Part shown: one piece after another, positions 33,386 through 42,947 of the stretch | Numbering within the stretch: the first letter of the stretch is position 1 | Layout: each line of letters opens with the position of its first letter | From: Arbacia lixula | Taxonomy: Eukaryota > Echinodermata > Echinoidea > Arbacioida > Arbaciidae | Direction: 5' to 3' | Length of the DNA stretch: 64,000 nt | NCBI GenBank assembly: GCA_963669155.1 | Contig: OZ022588.1 | Location: forward strand, 12,438,131-12,502,130 | Notes under the pieces: model-generated | Told to the model about the DNA's origin: nothing | Database searches by the model: none | Seen by the model: only the letters and a program-made list of their open reading frames with translations | Program-made: the position numbers and the translations under genes

Positions 33386-36185
33386 CTTGCATCCTGCAGT
33401 TTAAGCGATGAGTCTTGTTAATAATCATGAATCTACAATTTGAAAGGTGTTCAGAAATGTTTCAACATGGAGTTGTTATCCTTTTTGAAAGAGCTAACAA
33501 ATGTTTGCCAGTTACAACCAAACACGAGCAATACCCCAACTCACATTTAAAAAAAAAAAATCCCGACATCTGATTTCCTCTTTATAAAATGCAAAAACTA
33601 CCCTGAGCACAACTTCAAAATTATGAAGAATTCTAATCGAAGTACATCAAATTCAAATTTGAATGCAAGACGGTGATAAAATATACCATTTTGTGTTATT
33701 CCAGTGTGAAATGGTGAATATTTGCGCCTTATTTTTTTTTTCTAGATGGGTATTTATTGCACTCAAATATCCAAGTGTGATTTTCTCACTTCCCATCTCT
33801 ACTTGAGAAAGTGAGCCAGACAGTAAATGGGGTGAGAGGAAAGGAGTGACGAGGTAGACCGAAGCCTTGGTCACACCATGAGGAATCACTTCTCATATTA
33901 CCTGCAAACTGCGGTAACTACCTGGAGTTTAAAGATAGGCTACTCCTTGGTACAAAACTCATGAAATTTGGTATGGATCTGCAGTATACCCTAACGATAT
34001 CATGTATAAAATCTCTAAGTGAAAGCTTGCTACCCATTTAAGGAAAAGCGAAAAGCTATTGTTGTTTACATTTGAAACACATATTTTTGTAGCGACCATA
34101 GTCTACATTCATATACACTGTACCGCATTGTGCCCGTCAAAGCACAGTGTGTTGCTCAGCGGGTAAGGCTTGCACATCGCAAGCACCGCACTGCCAGTGT
34201 GGAAAGCGGTCTCTGATCACTAGAAACCAGTAGGCTTTGGACAACCCTTCCATAGGACCTTGAAAAGTTCTCAAAGTATGGGTTAGACTACCCAAATTGC
34301 AAGAAGCAAATGTGACGAACTACGGATAGCGTCATATGCATGTAGTGTGACCGCAGCCGTGTGAGACAGAGACGAACCCTTTACGCAAGTGTCCCCCTTA
34401 TGGAATTGTCAAGGGATGCAATCAAGAACTGAGAGAAAGAATAGCTTTGTTTGACATCACCGCAAAAACACCATGCAGGAAATTAAAATCCTTGGGGAAG
34501 AATGAAACTGCAAACTCTTTTTAGTCTTTTGTCTACGGTTTCTTATTTTGCTTTCATGGCAAAATTGAGAGCAAGCTCAGATATTAAATAGCACGTTTCC
34601 ATGACAGCACAAACTGCTATCATTTCCAAAGAAGTCAAGGAGATTCATGGCTTTATTTCTTTGTATTAAACAAAATATCATAGACAAAGAGCCAGACTGC
34701 TTAAACTAGAGACGACGTCAAGCAATTTGACAATTTTGAAAATTATACATTAAAGTACTTCGTCAAGTTCTATATTTGGAAAGAGATAGAAAGGCTATCA
34801 CTCTATTCCTTTTTGCTAAGGACTGAGCCAGTATGCGAAAGAGACATTTTGTGACATTTAAAAACAGGGTAAAACAAAAACAAAAGTACAAAACACAAAA
34901 AAAGGCTGAAAATTATGAATAAGAACTTCCATCCCAATGAAAGAACTGGAAACTGACTTTTAGCAGGATTACATTTTGGATGGGTAGTCCAAAGCCTGCA
35001 GTGTAACGACTGGAGACTGCAATACCCTATAGTACACATCACGGCTATTCGCAAACATAAAACATATGAAGATACAACAGTCAGTGTCTATTATACATAT
35101 ATATATCATACAATTTAACATTCTAGACTATAATCCTAACAACTTATATACTTTTTATGGTTCCATTGTTTGTTAAGACGATGAACTTTAAATATATAGA
35201 TTTTTTTTGTCTTGAAATTTTATATTTTATTTTTAGAATTGTGCCAAGAAGAGATGCTTGGGGTGCAGGCAATCGGACAGTTTGAATCCGCACTCTCCAA
35301 TCATAAAAGCACTCGAGATTCAAAACGGGTCCGAGAAGAGTAGACTTATTGCTGTGGTTGTCTAGTACTTCTGCAGCGCGGGAAACGAGGAAATGTGCCT
35401 GGTATTGTGAGTACCGTACTAGACCCTATGTCCACGGCCCTGTTTCATGAAGCTGTTTGTAAGTTAGGCACAATCTTTTGCACAACTGGTGACCTGTTCT
35501 TATGTGCCAAATCAGATTCTCAACGATTTTGATTCCTATCAGCTAAAATCGAAGTCTGATCTATGCAGATTAATCTTCTTGTTGTTAACAAATGTCTGAA
35601 TACAAAGTTATAACTCATCAAATTTTATTAGAATTCTGGGACATTCCCTCCAACTATGTTAAAATAGGAAAAAAAAATCTCATAAAGCACAATAACAGGT
35701 CACCAGTGGTGGATAAAGTCGTGCACAACTTACAACCAGCTTCATGACACAGGGCTCTGGAGTGGCTCTGAAAGAAACTAGAGTGAAAAAAATCATGCCA
35801 ATAGCCAATCACAGATAAGGGCCCCGTTGCATAAAACTTGCCACTAATGGTAACTCTGCTATCAATGGTAACCATCATGGTAACTTCGCTCAACAGCCAA
35901 TCAAATTCAATGTTTCCATAGAAGTTAAGTTATCATCAATGGTAATTTTTATGCAGGGCCCAGCAGCCTCAGAGCAAGGTTAGGTGTGAGGGAGCCCTTC
36001 ATCATACCTTCCCCAACTTGTAGCGTGATGTCATTGGCCGAGGCAACGCTGGTAAAGCTCCACACCTTGGAGTAGGTGGTTGTGACCCATTCCAGAAGAG
36101 CCTCATCCTCTGACGGCATCTCCGCCTGCGTTACCGTGGGAACCACAATGTTCGTGGGCTTCAGCACCGAGGAATTTGAAGGGAT
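23771..36185 (-). CDS. TGFBR3: Betaglycan / TGF-beta receptor type III (3' eleven exons)
   Basis: Minus-strand join: 36185-36008, 33020-32701, 31786-31609, 31205-31075, 30644-30471, 30056-29677, 28020-27813, 26855-26693, 25549-25502, 24825-24724, 24009-23771; 706 residues, all phases consistent. Betaglycan is a cell-surface co-receptor presenting TGF-beta-family ligands to signalling receptors. Order: end of orphan domain 1 (ends QVGED), orphan domain 2 (EECVIS to NRFNVTVG), ZP-N (VVVECHK, RDCTA, DACGT), an acidic linker with Ser-Gly sites, ZP-C (DQCWVQ, CPVDQT, SCKLSLC, QQAC), a transmembrane helix, a cytoplasmic tail. The helix IAFAAFTIGVLLTACLW followed by HAHTG closely matches vertebrate betaglycan, and the acidic SG linker sits at the same place. 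Endoglin, the paralogue, fits less well. Signal peptide and the first half of orphan domain 1 were not found upstream to 60 kb, so the gene is partial here or has a very long intron. Confidence 0.92.
24116..24345. repeat. Tandem duplication, 2 x 115 bp
   Basis: Units 24116-24230 and 24231-24345 are nearly identical. Each contains a degraded ATGGTACC/GTTACCATTGATG core related to the GGGCCC/TTGCATAAAAC family. In the last betaglycan intron. Confidence 0.8.
24438..24612. repeat. GCTAGCTAG dispersed repeat
   Basis: GAAATAGCTAGCTAGTTCTG and its partial inverted repeats, matched by 45751-45960. A non-coding dispersed family. Confidence 0.6.
24724..24825 (-). CDS. TGFBR3: Betaglycan exon: transmembrane helix
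   Basis: 102 nt, phase 1 at both ends. SGLGAGPAAAIAFAAF, TIGVLLTACLWFIHAHT. The helix and following HTG match vertebrate betaglycan almost residue for residue, the strongest single evidence for orthology. Confidence 0.92.
25274..25452. mobile_element. Miniature inverted-repeat element, CACCAAGCTG family
   Basis: A 179-bp palindrome with arms GTTTCACCAAGCTGTTCG and its complement around an AT-rich centre, ending about 50 bp from the donor of the 48-nt exon at 25502. Confidence 0.8.
25502..25549 (-). CDS. TGFBR3: Betaglycan exon: 48-nt stalk exon
   Basis: Phase 1 at both ends, acceptor TTCCTACAG, donor CAA/GTAAAT. Encodes GVGDAACLGGTSSQT. It can be skipped without changing frame, so it may be alternative. 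Confidence 0.75.
26013..26143. mobile_element. Diverged GGGCCC/TTGCATAAAAC-family element
   Basis: Shares the GGTAAC--CCATGG and GTTAC-ATTGAT core but has lost the terminal GGGCCC. Confidence 0.45.
26374..26622. mobile_element. Palindromic element, CTGCCCTACTCTGACAAAAGG family
   Basis: Ends CTGCCCTACTCTGACAAAAGG and its near-complement, about 249 bp. A second full copy lies at 29325-29572 and one end lies near 17003. Confidence 0.75.
26693..26855 (-). CDS. TGFBR3: Betaglycan exon: end of ZP-C and stalk
   Basis: 163 nt, phase 0 in, phase 1 out. Encodes CSTLEALQQACLVKPGV, holding the last two ZP cysteines, then an Ala/Asp-rich stalk (DAAVDVAPADSNAADNE). Confidence 0.85.
27330..27600. mobile_element. 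Fragment of the CACCCTGAAAT family
   Basis: Matches the interior and right half of 48707-49210 (CTCTCCCATATGTTGTG, CCTTTGACGGATTTTC). Truncated. Confidence 0.55.
27602..27760. mobile_element. Miniature inverted-repeat element, GGGCCC/TTGCATAAAAC family
   Basis: A 159-bp palindrome with GGGCCC at both ends, about 50 bp from the donor of the betaglycan exon ending at 27813. Confidence 0.78.
27813..28020 (-). CDS. TGFBR3: Betaglycan exon: ZP-C core
   Basis: 208 nt, phase 2 in, phase 0 out. Encodes CPVDQTVIFHEVNQ, RRFSVEVLWT and SISCKLSLCGKE, the CP-D and C-L-LC signature of ZP-C. Confidence 0.9.
28118..28412. mobile_element. Diverged CACCAAGCTG-family element
   Basis: Right end AAGAACAGGTCACCA and AGTGAAACACCCCCAGGG; left end degraded (ACTGGCGACCTCTTCTTGTG). 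Confidence 0.5.
29325..29572. mobile_element. Palindromic element, CTGCCCTACTCTGACAAAAGG family
   Basis: A 248-bp copy of the 26374 element in the same orientation. Confidence 0.75.
29677..30056 (-). CDS. TGFBR3: Betaglycan exon: acidic SG linker and start of ZP-C
   Basis: 380 nt, phase 0 in, phase 2 out. Encodes VLFFNRSPAEGSGAG, then MGSGVVPSDDDDED, WSVECEF, HLDMYRTPLYSE, VVLDQCWVQ and RFIDFA. Confidence 0.9.
29997..30023 (-). other. Ser-Gly glycosaminoglycan-type sites
   Basis: Two Ser-Gly pairs (EGSG and MGSG) immediately before an acidic run (DDDDED). This is the classic context for heparan or chondroitin sulfate attachment and is positioned as in vertebrate betaglycan, between ZP-N and ZP-C. 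Confidence 0.65.
30471..30644 (-). CDS. TGFBR3: Betaglycan exon: ZP-N core
   Basis: 174 nt, phase 0 at both ends. Encodes SAEDVTLYDRDCTAVE, LGYMLVTQFDACGTTSE and NKIIYRNR, the DVTL-D--C and F---CGT motifs of ZP-N with two conserved cysteines. Confidence 0.9.
30703..30844. mobile_element. Miniature inverted-repeat element, GGGCCC/TTGCATAAAAC family
   Basis: GGGCCCTGTTGCATAAAGC to GCAATGGGGCCC, 142 bp, starting about 60 bp from the acceptor of the exon at 30644. Confidence 0.75.
31075..31205 (-). CDS. TGFBR3: Betaglycan exon: inter-domain linker and start of ZP-N
   Basis: 131 nt, phase 1 in, phase 0 out, acceptor CTGTCCAG. Encodes ISRQPYILSLDG and GSQPVVVECHKQGIRAL; VEC is the first conserved ZP-N cysteine. 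Confidence 0.85.
31609..31786 (-). CDS. TGFBR3: Betaglycan exon: second half of orphan domain 2
   Basis: 178 nt, phase 0 in, phase 1 out. Encodes SSHEVNTDGMGLQ and LLSWAQDEYEGVVSFTE, then LANRFNVTVGKA, matching the conserved orphan-domain pattern LL-WA--EY--V-SFT. Confidence 0.87.
32279..32310. repeat. Poly(G)-rich tract
   Basis: G-runs (GGGGGGGGGGG and neighbours) in a betaglycan intron; capable of G-quadruplex formation. Confidence 0.8.
32701..33020 (-). CDS. TGFBR3: Betaglycan exon: first half of orphan domain 2
   Basis: 320 nt, phase 1 in, phase 0 out. Encodes PLAPEECVISRSN, QQEVHVVFLLL, SVVLVLQADTPVIWNV. It is much more GC-rich than its surroundings because of a PRPNPPGGGRR and RLRGAGRRAAA insertion absent from the vertebrate domain. 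Confidence 0.85.
33148..33385. repeat. (GAAGAACAA)n followed by (TAG)n
   Basis: A purine-only AAG/AAC triplet array of about 175 bp running directly into about 17 TAG triplets on the plus strand. It lies about 130 bp upstream (minus sense) of the acceptor of the 32701-33020 exon. Confidence 0.88.
33385..35435. other. Betaglycan intron, repeat remnants only
   Basis: About 33929-34270 is a copy of the CATAGTCTACATTCAT family starting at a TTAA. About 34900-35030 is a further diverged fragment. No exon recognised. Confidence 0.5.
35436..35756. mobile_element. CACCAAGCTG-family element, TTTCATGAAGCTG variant
   Basis: GGCCCTGTTTCATGAAGCTG to CAGCTTCATGACACAGGGC, about 320 bp with a long AT-rich centre. 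Confidence 0.75.
35819..35961. mobile_element. Miniature inverted-repeat element, GGGCCC/TTGCATAAAAC family
   Basis: GGGCCCCGTTGCATAAAAC at the left and TTTTTATGCAGGGCCC at the right. It ends about 47 bp from the donor of the betaglycan exon at 36008. Confidence 0.72.
36008..36185 (-). CDS. TGFBR3: Betaglycan exon: second half of orphan domain 1
   Basis: 178 nt, phase 0 in, phase 1 out. Encodes LLEWVTTTYSKVWSFTSV and ends LQVGE, completed to VGED by the next exon. Same length and phases as the exon at 31609-31786. Confidence 0.85.
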
Positions 36186-36629
36186 CTGCGTAAGAATGAC
36201 GAACAAGAGAATACAAATGATAATGAAATGTAAAAAGGGATCTGTATTAAAATCATGAAAAAAAGGAATACACGTACATGATACTGTTATCAAATGTAAT
36301 GACAGATAGTAACCCATGCTATTTGCTGCTGAATTTTAAAAATAAGATTTTGAAGGAGCAATAAAGCAAGGCTAAACAGAAGTATGGAGATGTTGACACA
36401 CTGTCATGGATGATATATCTTGTGGGAAGTAATTGGTACGTACAGTGTCTTAAGGGTTTTGATGCTGACAACTGAAGAATCTGTACAGTTCTGTGACACG
36501 GAAAATAAACATTAATACTGATGATGTATGTAATGTACATTGTCGAATGACAGGCACACAGATGACATGCGGCCTGCTTGGTAGGAACATGGGATATGTT
36601 TGGTACCACCGACCCCTTTACTATTCTCT

Positions 36630-36806
36630 CTACATGTATCTCTATGTCTGTCTGTCTGTCAGTCTGTATGTCTCTTTCTGTGTCTTTGTGTCTCTCTCTC
36701 CCTCTGTCTTGTTCCTCTCTGTCTGTTTCTTTCTTTCTCTTTCTCTTTATCTCTATCTCTCTTTATCTCTCTCTCTCTCTATCTCTCTCTATTTTCCTCT
36801 CTCGTC

Positions 36807-36852
<46 letters not shown>

Positions 36853-36864
36853 CTTTATCTCTCT

Positions 36865-36903
<39 letters not shown>

Positions 36904-36960
36904 CCCCTCTCTCTCTCTTTCTCTCTCCCCCCTCTCTCTCTCTCTCTCTCTCTCCTTCAC
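36630..36960. repeat. (CT)n microsatellite
   Basis: About 330 bp of CT/TCTG/TCTA repeats. The Ser/Leu-rich open frames across it are artefacts. Confidence 0.9.
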
Positions 36961-37879
36961 ACTCTCACTTCAAATCAAACCCTCGGTTTCTAATACACTC
37001 TGCTGAATAATATCTCATTTGCTAAGACTAAAAGTAGGGAGTATCCCCTACACTCCAGCATATTCATTGCAATACTGAGCAGAAATCGCTCTCTTATTAG
37101 CTAAAGCACCAGTACTGGGGTTTTATGGACAATTCTTAGCCAAAAAGCCTTCAGATATTGCTTCTTATTGAGGACTGTTAATTTTCTCCATAGCCTATCA
37201 TGCCCATCCAACCAGTGAAACTAGGTACAATGCGGTGTTCGGTCATAACCGTGTCTAAATAAGCTTCCCAACCCATTTCACCACCATTTGCAGAATACCT
37301 CTATTATAAAACTTGCACTGGGGGGTTACGAACTATGAATCACTAAGCACGTAACTCTTTTCATTCTTGCAACGTTTTGATTCAGCCACTGATAAGCTAT
37401 TCATCAAATAACAGCTATTGTAAAGAGTACAGACATATAAGCTCACAAAGAGAGTGTCATCAACGACACAATACGTGTGACTCCATTATCTCTCTGACTC
37501 TACCTGAGGCAATCATAATAATCACAATATTTGTGGACGAATACAAGAGCTATTAAGAAGACCAATCCAGGAGACACGGCTAACAGTGACAGGTTTGTTG
37601 GAGGTGCATGCAATTTTATTCACCTCAGGGATTATATTTCACTACACATTGTAAATATAGCAATCGCATCATGTTCTGTTTGGTTTCTCGCATGAAATAC
37701 AGTTTGACTATTGGACATTTACCACAATTAAAACATAGTATCGCATAATGTACAATTATCCCAAATACTATAATTATTTTGACATTATTCATACATGAAT
37801 AACAATTGTCATTAACTTCATCTGTTTGAATGATTTTAAATACCTCCAAATAGCTTCAAGTATAAGTGGGGAACATTGC

Positions 37880-38103
37880 TGTATAAGCCATATATATCGC
37901 GAGTCTAATTTTTCACGAATCAGGACTTATTGACAATTTTGCGAGTGGTAAAATTAGCGATCGTTGAGTATTAGTACTATTTGTACATGTGCTTGTGCAC
38001 GTCATATTTATGTTTTTGTGTGTTGTTACATTCGCTAATAGCACCTGACTCGCGATATTCGCGAAAAGCAAAAACCCACGAAATATATCAGGTATACAGT
38101 AAT
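37880..38103. mobile_element. Palindromic element, CTGTATACGCCATATAT family
   Basis: Ends TGTATAAGCCATATATATCG and AATATATCAGGTATACAG, about 220 bp, with inner TTGCGAGTGG and TCGCTAATAGC segments; matched by 40150-40374. Confidence 0.65.
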
Positions 38104-38316
38104 CCATCACACACACAGGAACAATAGCCTCACATTATTGCTATGGAACAGTGGAAATGTGAGATGCACTCATGGCATAAGACAAAGAGAACGCCCCCCT
38201 CTTTGAGCTCAGGAGAAATTCGGGGAGGAGAATTGGTCTCTAAGGCCATTAACACTTGCAGGAAAACATTGCTACATTTCTAAAATCACTAGTCCTGCAC
38301 TTTATGTGCAGATATC

Positions 38317-38337
38317 CCCCCCCCCCCCCCCCCCCCA
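38317..38337. repeat. Poly(C) run
   Basis: About 20 consecutive C (plus strand), a G-quadruplex/i-motif candidate. Confidence 0.85.
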
Positions 38338-38800
38338 ACAAAGCTAAAACATTAATTAAAACATCCCGCTTCGGGGTGTATGATTTTTTTTTTTTTTTAT
38401 GTTTTCTTAGAAAATGTCTACTACATGCACAGTGCAAAAATGCTCGCACATGAAGGATTTCAAACTTGACGATTTATTGCAAGTGACTCATGCTGTCATG
38501 CATTCCACACACGCTCAAATCGTCTGGCAAACAAGTGGCACATGCGCAGAAGTCGCCACCAAATCTCCTCGAGCCTCGTTAGCAGTCAAACTCTGTGCAT
38601 TTTTAAGACTAGTGTAAATGACGGGATGATCAATCAAGATATGTTCTTCGTGATTTTTTTTTTAATCGTGTAAACGAGCCCTCTAATACAGCGGCCAGAT
38701 GGCAGAGCTTCATGGTGATTGTCCCATCCGCATCCCAGCAGCCTCGCTCAGCACTGGCGAGGCGGTCTGCTGGGGTGGGTGGGGAGATGTCGGCACATAA

Positions 38801-39296
38801 TGTGCAGGACTAGACCAACAAATGCAGCAAATGATGTCATGACACATGGTGCATCTACACTAATACCAAATACAGCCACAACAGACTTCAGTGTGTGCAA
38901 TGAGACCGATATTATCTAGCCATGTATGTCTGCTTGTAATGTGCTGCAGTAGAAACTAGACACACACCTCACACTATGACATGTGGTGGATTCCCACTAC
39001 AGAAAAGAAAATTTCACAAACCGCTTTATCGTGACGATTTCAGATGCATCATGTGCAGGACTAGACCAACAAATGCAGCAAATGATGTTGTGACACATGG
39101 TGCATCTACACTAATACCAAATACAACCACAACAGACTTCAGTGTGTGCAATGAGACCGATATTATCTAGCCATGTGTGTCTGCTTGTAATGTGCTGCAG
39201 TAGAAACTAGACACACACCTCACACTATGACATGTGGTGGATTCCCACTATAGAAAAGAAAATTTCACAAACCGCTTTATCGTGATGATTTCAGAT
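38801..39296. repeat. Tandem duplication, about 251 bp x 2
   Basis: Units 38801-39051 and 39052-39296 are nearly identical, beginning TGTGCAGGACTAGACC and ending in AAACCGCTTTATCGTGA-GATTTCAGAT. Both encode the same short frame (CRTRPTNAANDV), which I do not regard as a real gene. Confidence 0.85.
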
Positions 39297-40149
39297 GAGC
39301 AGACTTAGACTCACATACAATGCAGCGAATGTATGTACACAAACCAAAAATATTGTCCTCCTGACATGGGAGGCAATGACCACACTGTAAATAAAATATT
39401 TCTTAACTGCTTTATTGAGGTGCTTTAAATCGAGTGTTACTAAAAAAAAAAAAAAAAAAAACAGGGATGCCTGCCAACTAAGAGCACATTTCTATATAGG
39501 GTCTGGAAGTCACATAAAATGAGCCTGCTTATACATCAAGCAGATTGCCTGGAAACTAAAATCCCTTAAATTGCCCAAATTACCACGATGATCACACTCA
39601 TTAGTACTCATTACTCAGCAAAGCTTTCGCAGAGAACAATCTTAACGAGATGAACGTGTGGCACTATTTGGCGTATGGGCACATCAATAGTACAGCAATC
39701 TCTCATGACGTTTTGACCATGATAGCAATACCAGTGCTGGTATCATCAAGTTATGGGTGACATTGTAGGGAAATGCCATTAATCTGTTCCATCCCATGGG
39801 TATGTACACATGTGTAACAAACCAATGGCATTTTCATAACTCTGTACTGAGAGGGTTGATTAGATTGAACAAGCTGGCTTTGATAAAAAAAAAAATAATA
39901 ATAATGTCAAAAATGCACTTTAAATTCTTGAATTTAACTCTATTCCTCCATACTACAAACACAGCCAACCTGCTTCAGCAACGAGATTTGCCGAATTTCT
40001 TGTCTACACTTAGCATTTAAAAAAAATATATTTCACTTCATTCAATCAAAGAGAAGCACACAATATCAACATGGGTCCACTGAAACAAAAACTTATCACA
40101 TTTCAATGCATATATCTCAAATTTCTTTCTAGATATTCTGATCGTTTAA

Positions 40150-40374
40150 ATACTGTATACGCCATGTAGAGTCTAATATTTTCGCGAATCGGGGCTTCTC
40201 GATAATTCCGCCAGTGGATAATTTCGCGATCGTGGAGTACTAGTACTGGTATTACCGTTACATGTGCGCGTATCAAAATTGATATTTGTGTGTGTTGTTA
40301 AATTTGCAAATAGCCCCACCTCGTGAAATTCACACAAATGAAAACCCTGTGAAATATATGGCGTATACAGTAAT
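40150..40374. mobile_element. Palindromic element, CTGTATACGCCATATAT family
   Basis: TACTGTATACGCCATG at the left, ATATATGGCGTATACAGTA at the right, 225 bp; better preserved than 37880-38103. Confidence 0.72.
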
Positions 40375-40534
40375 ACACATGAACTGCAATACTTTTTGGC
40401 TCTAGTCAGGATGTAGTCAGAAGGGACTATGTAAATGCTGGGATAATATGAGAGGAGCCAAGGTCTTGGGCGCCTCATCAAACCAGATATTGGTCTGGGG
40501 GTCTTTCTCTCTCCATGGAGTCATCTCTCTCATC

Positions 40535-40569
40535 CACCCCTCCCCCCCCCCCCCCCCCTCCCTCCAACC

Positions 40570-40625
<56 letters not shown>

Positions 40626-40717
40626 CCCCATCTCCATCCCTCCTTTTTGCCTGTTTCATTCTCACTTTCTAACTTCCTGAGCCATCTACTGTCTTCTTCC
40701 CTCTCTCCTTCCTCTTC

Positions 40718-40758
<41 letters not shown>

Positions 40759-40804
40759 GTCTCTCTGTCTCTCTTTCTTTCTCGCTCTTCCCCCTCTCTC
40801 TCCC

Positions 40805-40851
<47 letters not shown>

Positions 40852-40915
40852 CCTCTCACTTTCTCTCCTATCTCTCGTTCTCCCTCCCTCTCATATATAT
40901 CACTCCCCCCCCCCC
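40535..40915. repeat. (CT)n and poly(C) microsatellite cluster
   Basis: Three C-runs separated by long CT, CTGT and CTTT arrays. Confidence 0.9.
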
Positions 40916-41326
40916 CATAAACATAAATCTGCAACTCTCTCTTCCCTGTTTGGCACCCTTTTTAATACTAACCCCTGCTTTTTCCCCATTTTGCAAGAAG
41001 CATCTCTATTCCTTTCTCGCTGCCTCTCTCATAAAAAATGGAAGGCTCTTAAGGGCGCCTGTCTACTAGTTGCACTTTTCAATCATATTTTTGCTCCGTA
41101 ATTTGATATCAGAAAAACATCAAATGTACATCCCGTTTAATCAGTCATGAAAAATTGCAAGCGATATGTAGGCAAATCTAATATGTGTATGTGAAGCCTA
41201 CATGTAGTATTGGTCACATAAATCAAGTTACTGTTAGGACTGTCTGTGGACTACACATACATACATGTACATGCACGGGAGCTCCTACAGGGAGAGTATG
41301 TATACATAACAACAGACTTTCAGTGC

Positions 41327-42421
41327 GTTCAGTCTAGGCCTGAGTCGAATCGATTATTAAGCCGGTGTTCGATCGAAGAAGTCGAACTCCGATTTCGTTT
41401 TGATGAATTCGATGCATCGACGAAATTACCAAATTGACTAGAAAGCACAAAATCTTTTGTTTGATAGTCCTGTTATACACAATTTATCTTAATATTTTTT
41501 AATTAGTTTAATTTGCTTACTTGGTTCCTACTCTCTTTTGTGAGTTTTGAAGGTAGCACATCAAGAGAACGAACTGGTCGCTCGATGATCAAGCAGCTAC
41601 TACATACTTGGCTTCTTTTCGTTCACTACTATATACCGCGCAATGCCACAACGAACACTTGTCTGTAGACTGTGTACAACGGATAGCATCGTGTGTTGTG
41701 AAAACCCGGAAACAGCACAGTGGCGATTGTGCGTAAGTTCGCTCATTAAGGCTCATTTGCATACACGCTGCCAACAGACTGGTAGAGCGCACAGAACTAG
41801 AATTTCGTTGGTAGAGCGTCTCCGTACAGCGATTCGGAGACCGCTGATTGGTGCATCGCGTAGATCATGTCATGACCACGTGGTCGCTAATCGATAGCGA
41901 TAACGATATCTGGTCACGTTGTCCGAAACCCGGAAGCCAATTGACTTTGTGCACGTTACACGTTACAACTTACACGATGCCATATTGACGCTAATTCTTA
42001 AGATTTTGACGGAAAAGCAAGAAGTTATTGAAATTCGCTTACATGTGCGATATCGGTGAGAAAATAGATTCTCCGAAAATACCTTTCATAACTCATATAA
42101 AATAAAGGAAAGTGAAATTCTAGGTCGATTTTGATACGAGGTGATAGAGAATTGCACACTTATTTTGGTGGAATACTGTGTGGGGAAATGGAAGGATTGC
42201 ACTGCGCATGCTTACTATATTTTCATTCATAAATTGGCTCTTGGCAGTGGCTGAATGACGTCATGTAATACGCAAAATGTACACGACCGCTGGCGTTCGC
42301 ACTCCGCTATCCGTTGTACACAATTTGTTAATGTGCCGTCGATGCATCGATGTTCGATCGGCGCAAAGCCATCGAACACCGGTTTCTGAAAAAATCGATA
42401 TGACTCAGGCTTAGTTCAGTC
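41327..42421. mobile_element. Non-autonomous hAT-like DNA transposon with 8-bp target duplication
   Basis: The element runs 41335-42413 (1079 bp). It begins TAGGCCTGAGTC and ends GACTCAGGCTTA, a 12-bp terminal inverted repeat with one mismatch. Inverted similarity extends about 80 bp inward (CCGGTGTTCGATCG, GATGCATCGA). Both sides carry GTTCAGTC (41327-41334 and 42414-42421), an 8-bp direct duplication as expected for the hAT superfamily. Internal frames are short and show no transposase motif, so it needs a transposase in trans. Confidence 0.8.
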
Positions 42422-42947
42422 CCATAGGCAAGAAACAAAGTTGTTCTTGATATGGGGCTGGCAGTGTTTGGTGCTAAAGGGGTTGTGGTGTATCCCTTCC
42501 TTAAATTTTAACAAATTTGTAAAAGATTGCATGAACCAGAAGAACAACATATATGTCCAATTTGTCAAATATCAACCTTGGTAGTGATAAATAATAAAAA
42601 CAGTAAGAAAACAAATTGTTTTGTCATATACCGCACAGAGTGTCCACTCACAATTTTGTTTTGACTGAAACTCAATAAAAAAAGTAATTGTAAAGTAAAC
42701 AGGGTGTCCACACCAAAAACAATCTTGACTAAAATTCAATCAAAAAATATTTGTAAAGCAAACAGTGTGTTGTCTACGCACAAAAAATCTGTACCAAAAC
42801 TCATTAATGATACCTTGTACATGTTGTTTTTTGCTGTCTGCCTGTCTTCGGTGAGCGAGCACTAGTTTGAGTTGATTGGGTCTTTTGCGGGAGTGGTCAC
42901 GCTACACTCTGCCCAGTAATAGAATGTAAAGTTAGTGATGTCCACAT

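Noticed and set aside
33055-33428. Phe/Leu-, Ser/Cys- and Arg/Thr-rich frames
   Set aside because: Artefacts of the AAG/AAC and TAG arrays.
36493-37010. Ser/Leu-rich frames in three phases
   Set aside because: (CT)n microsatellite artefact; same for 40515-41069.
38700-38800. GC-rich minus-strand patch with ATGAAGCTCTGCC, resembling a signal-peptide start for betaglycan
   Set aside because: No donor follows and the frame runs into poly(A) Lys codons; not enough evidence.
38719-39170. Two short frames sharing CRTRPTNAANDV
   Set aside because: They are the same frame in a recent 251-bp tandem duplication, with no splice sites or recognised domain.
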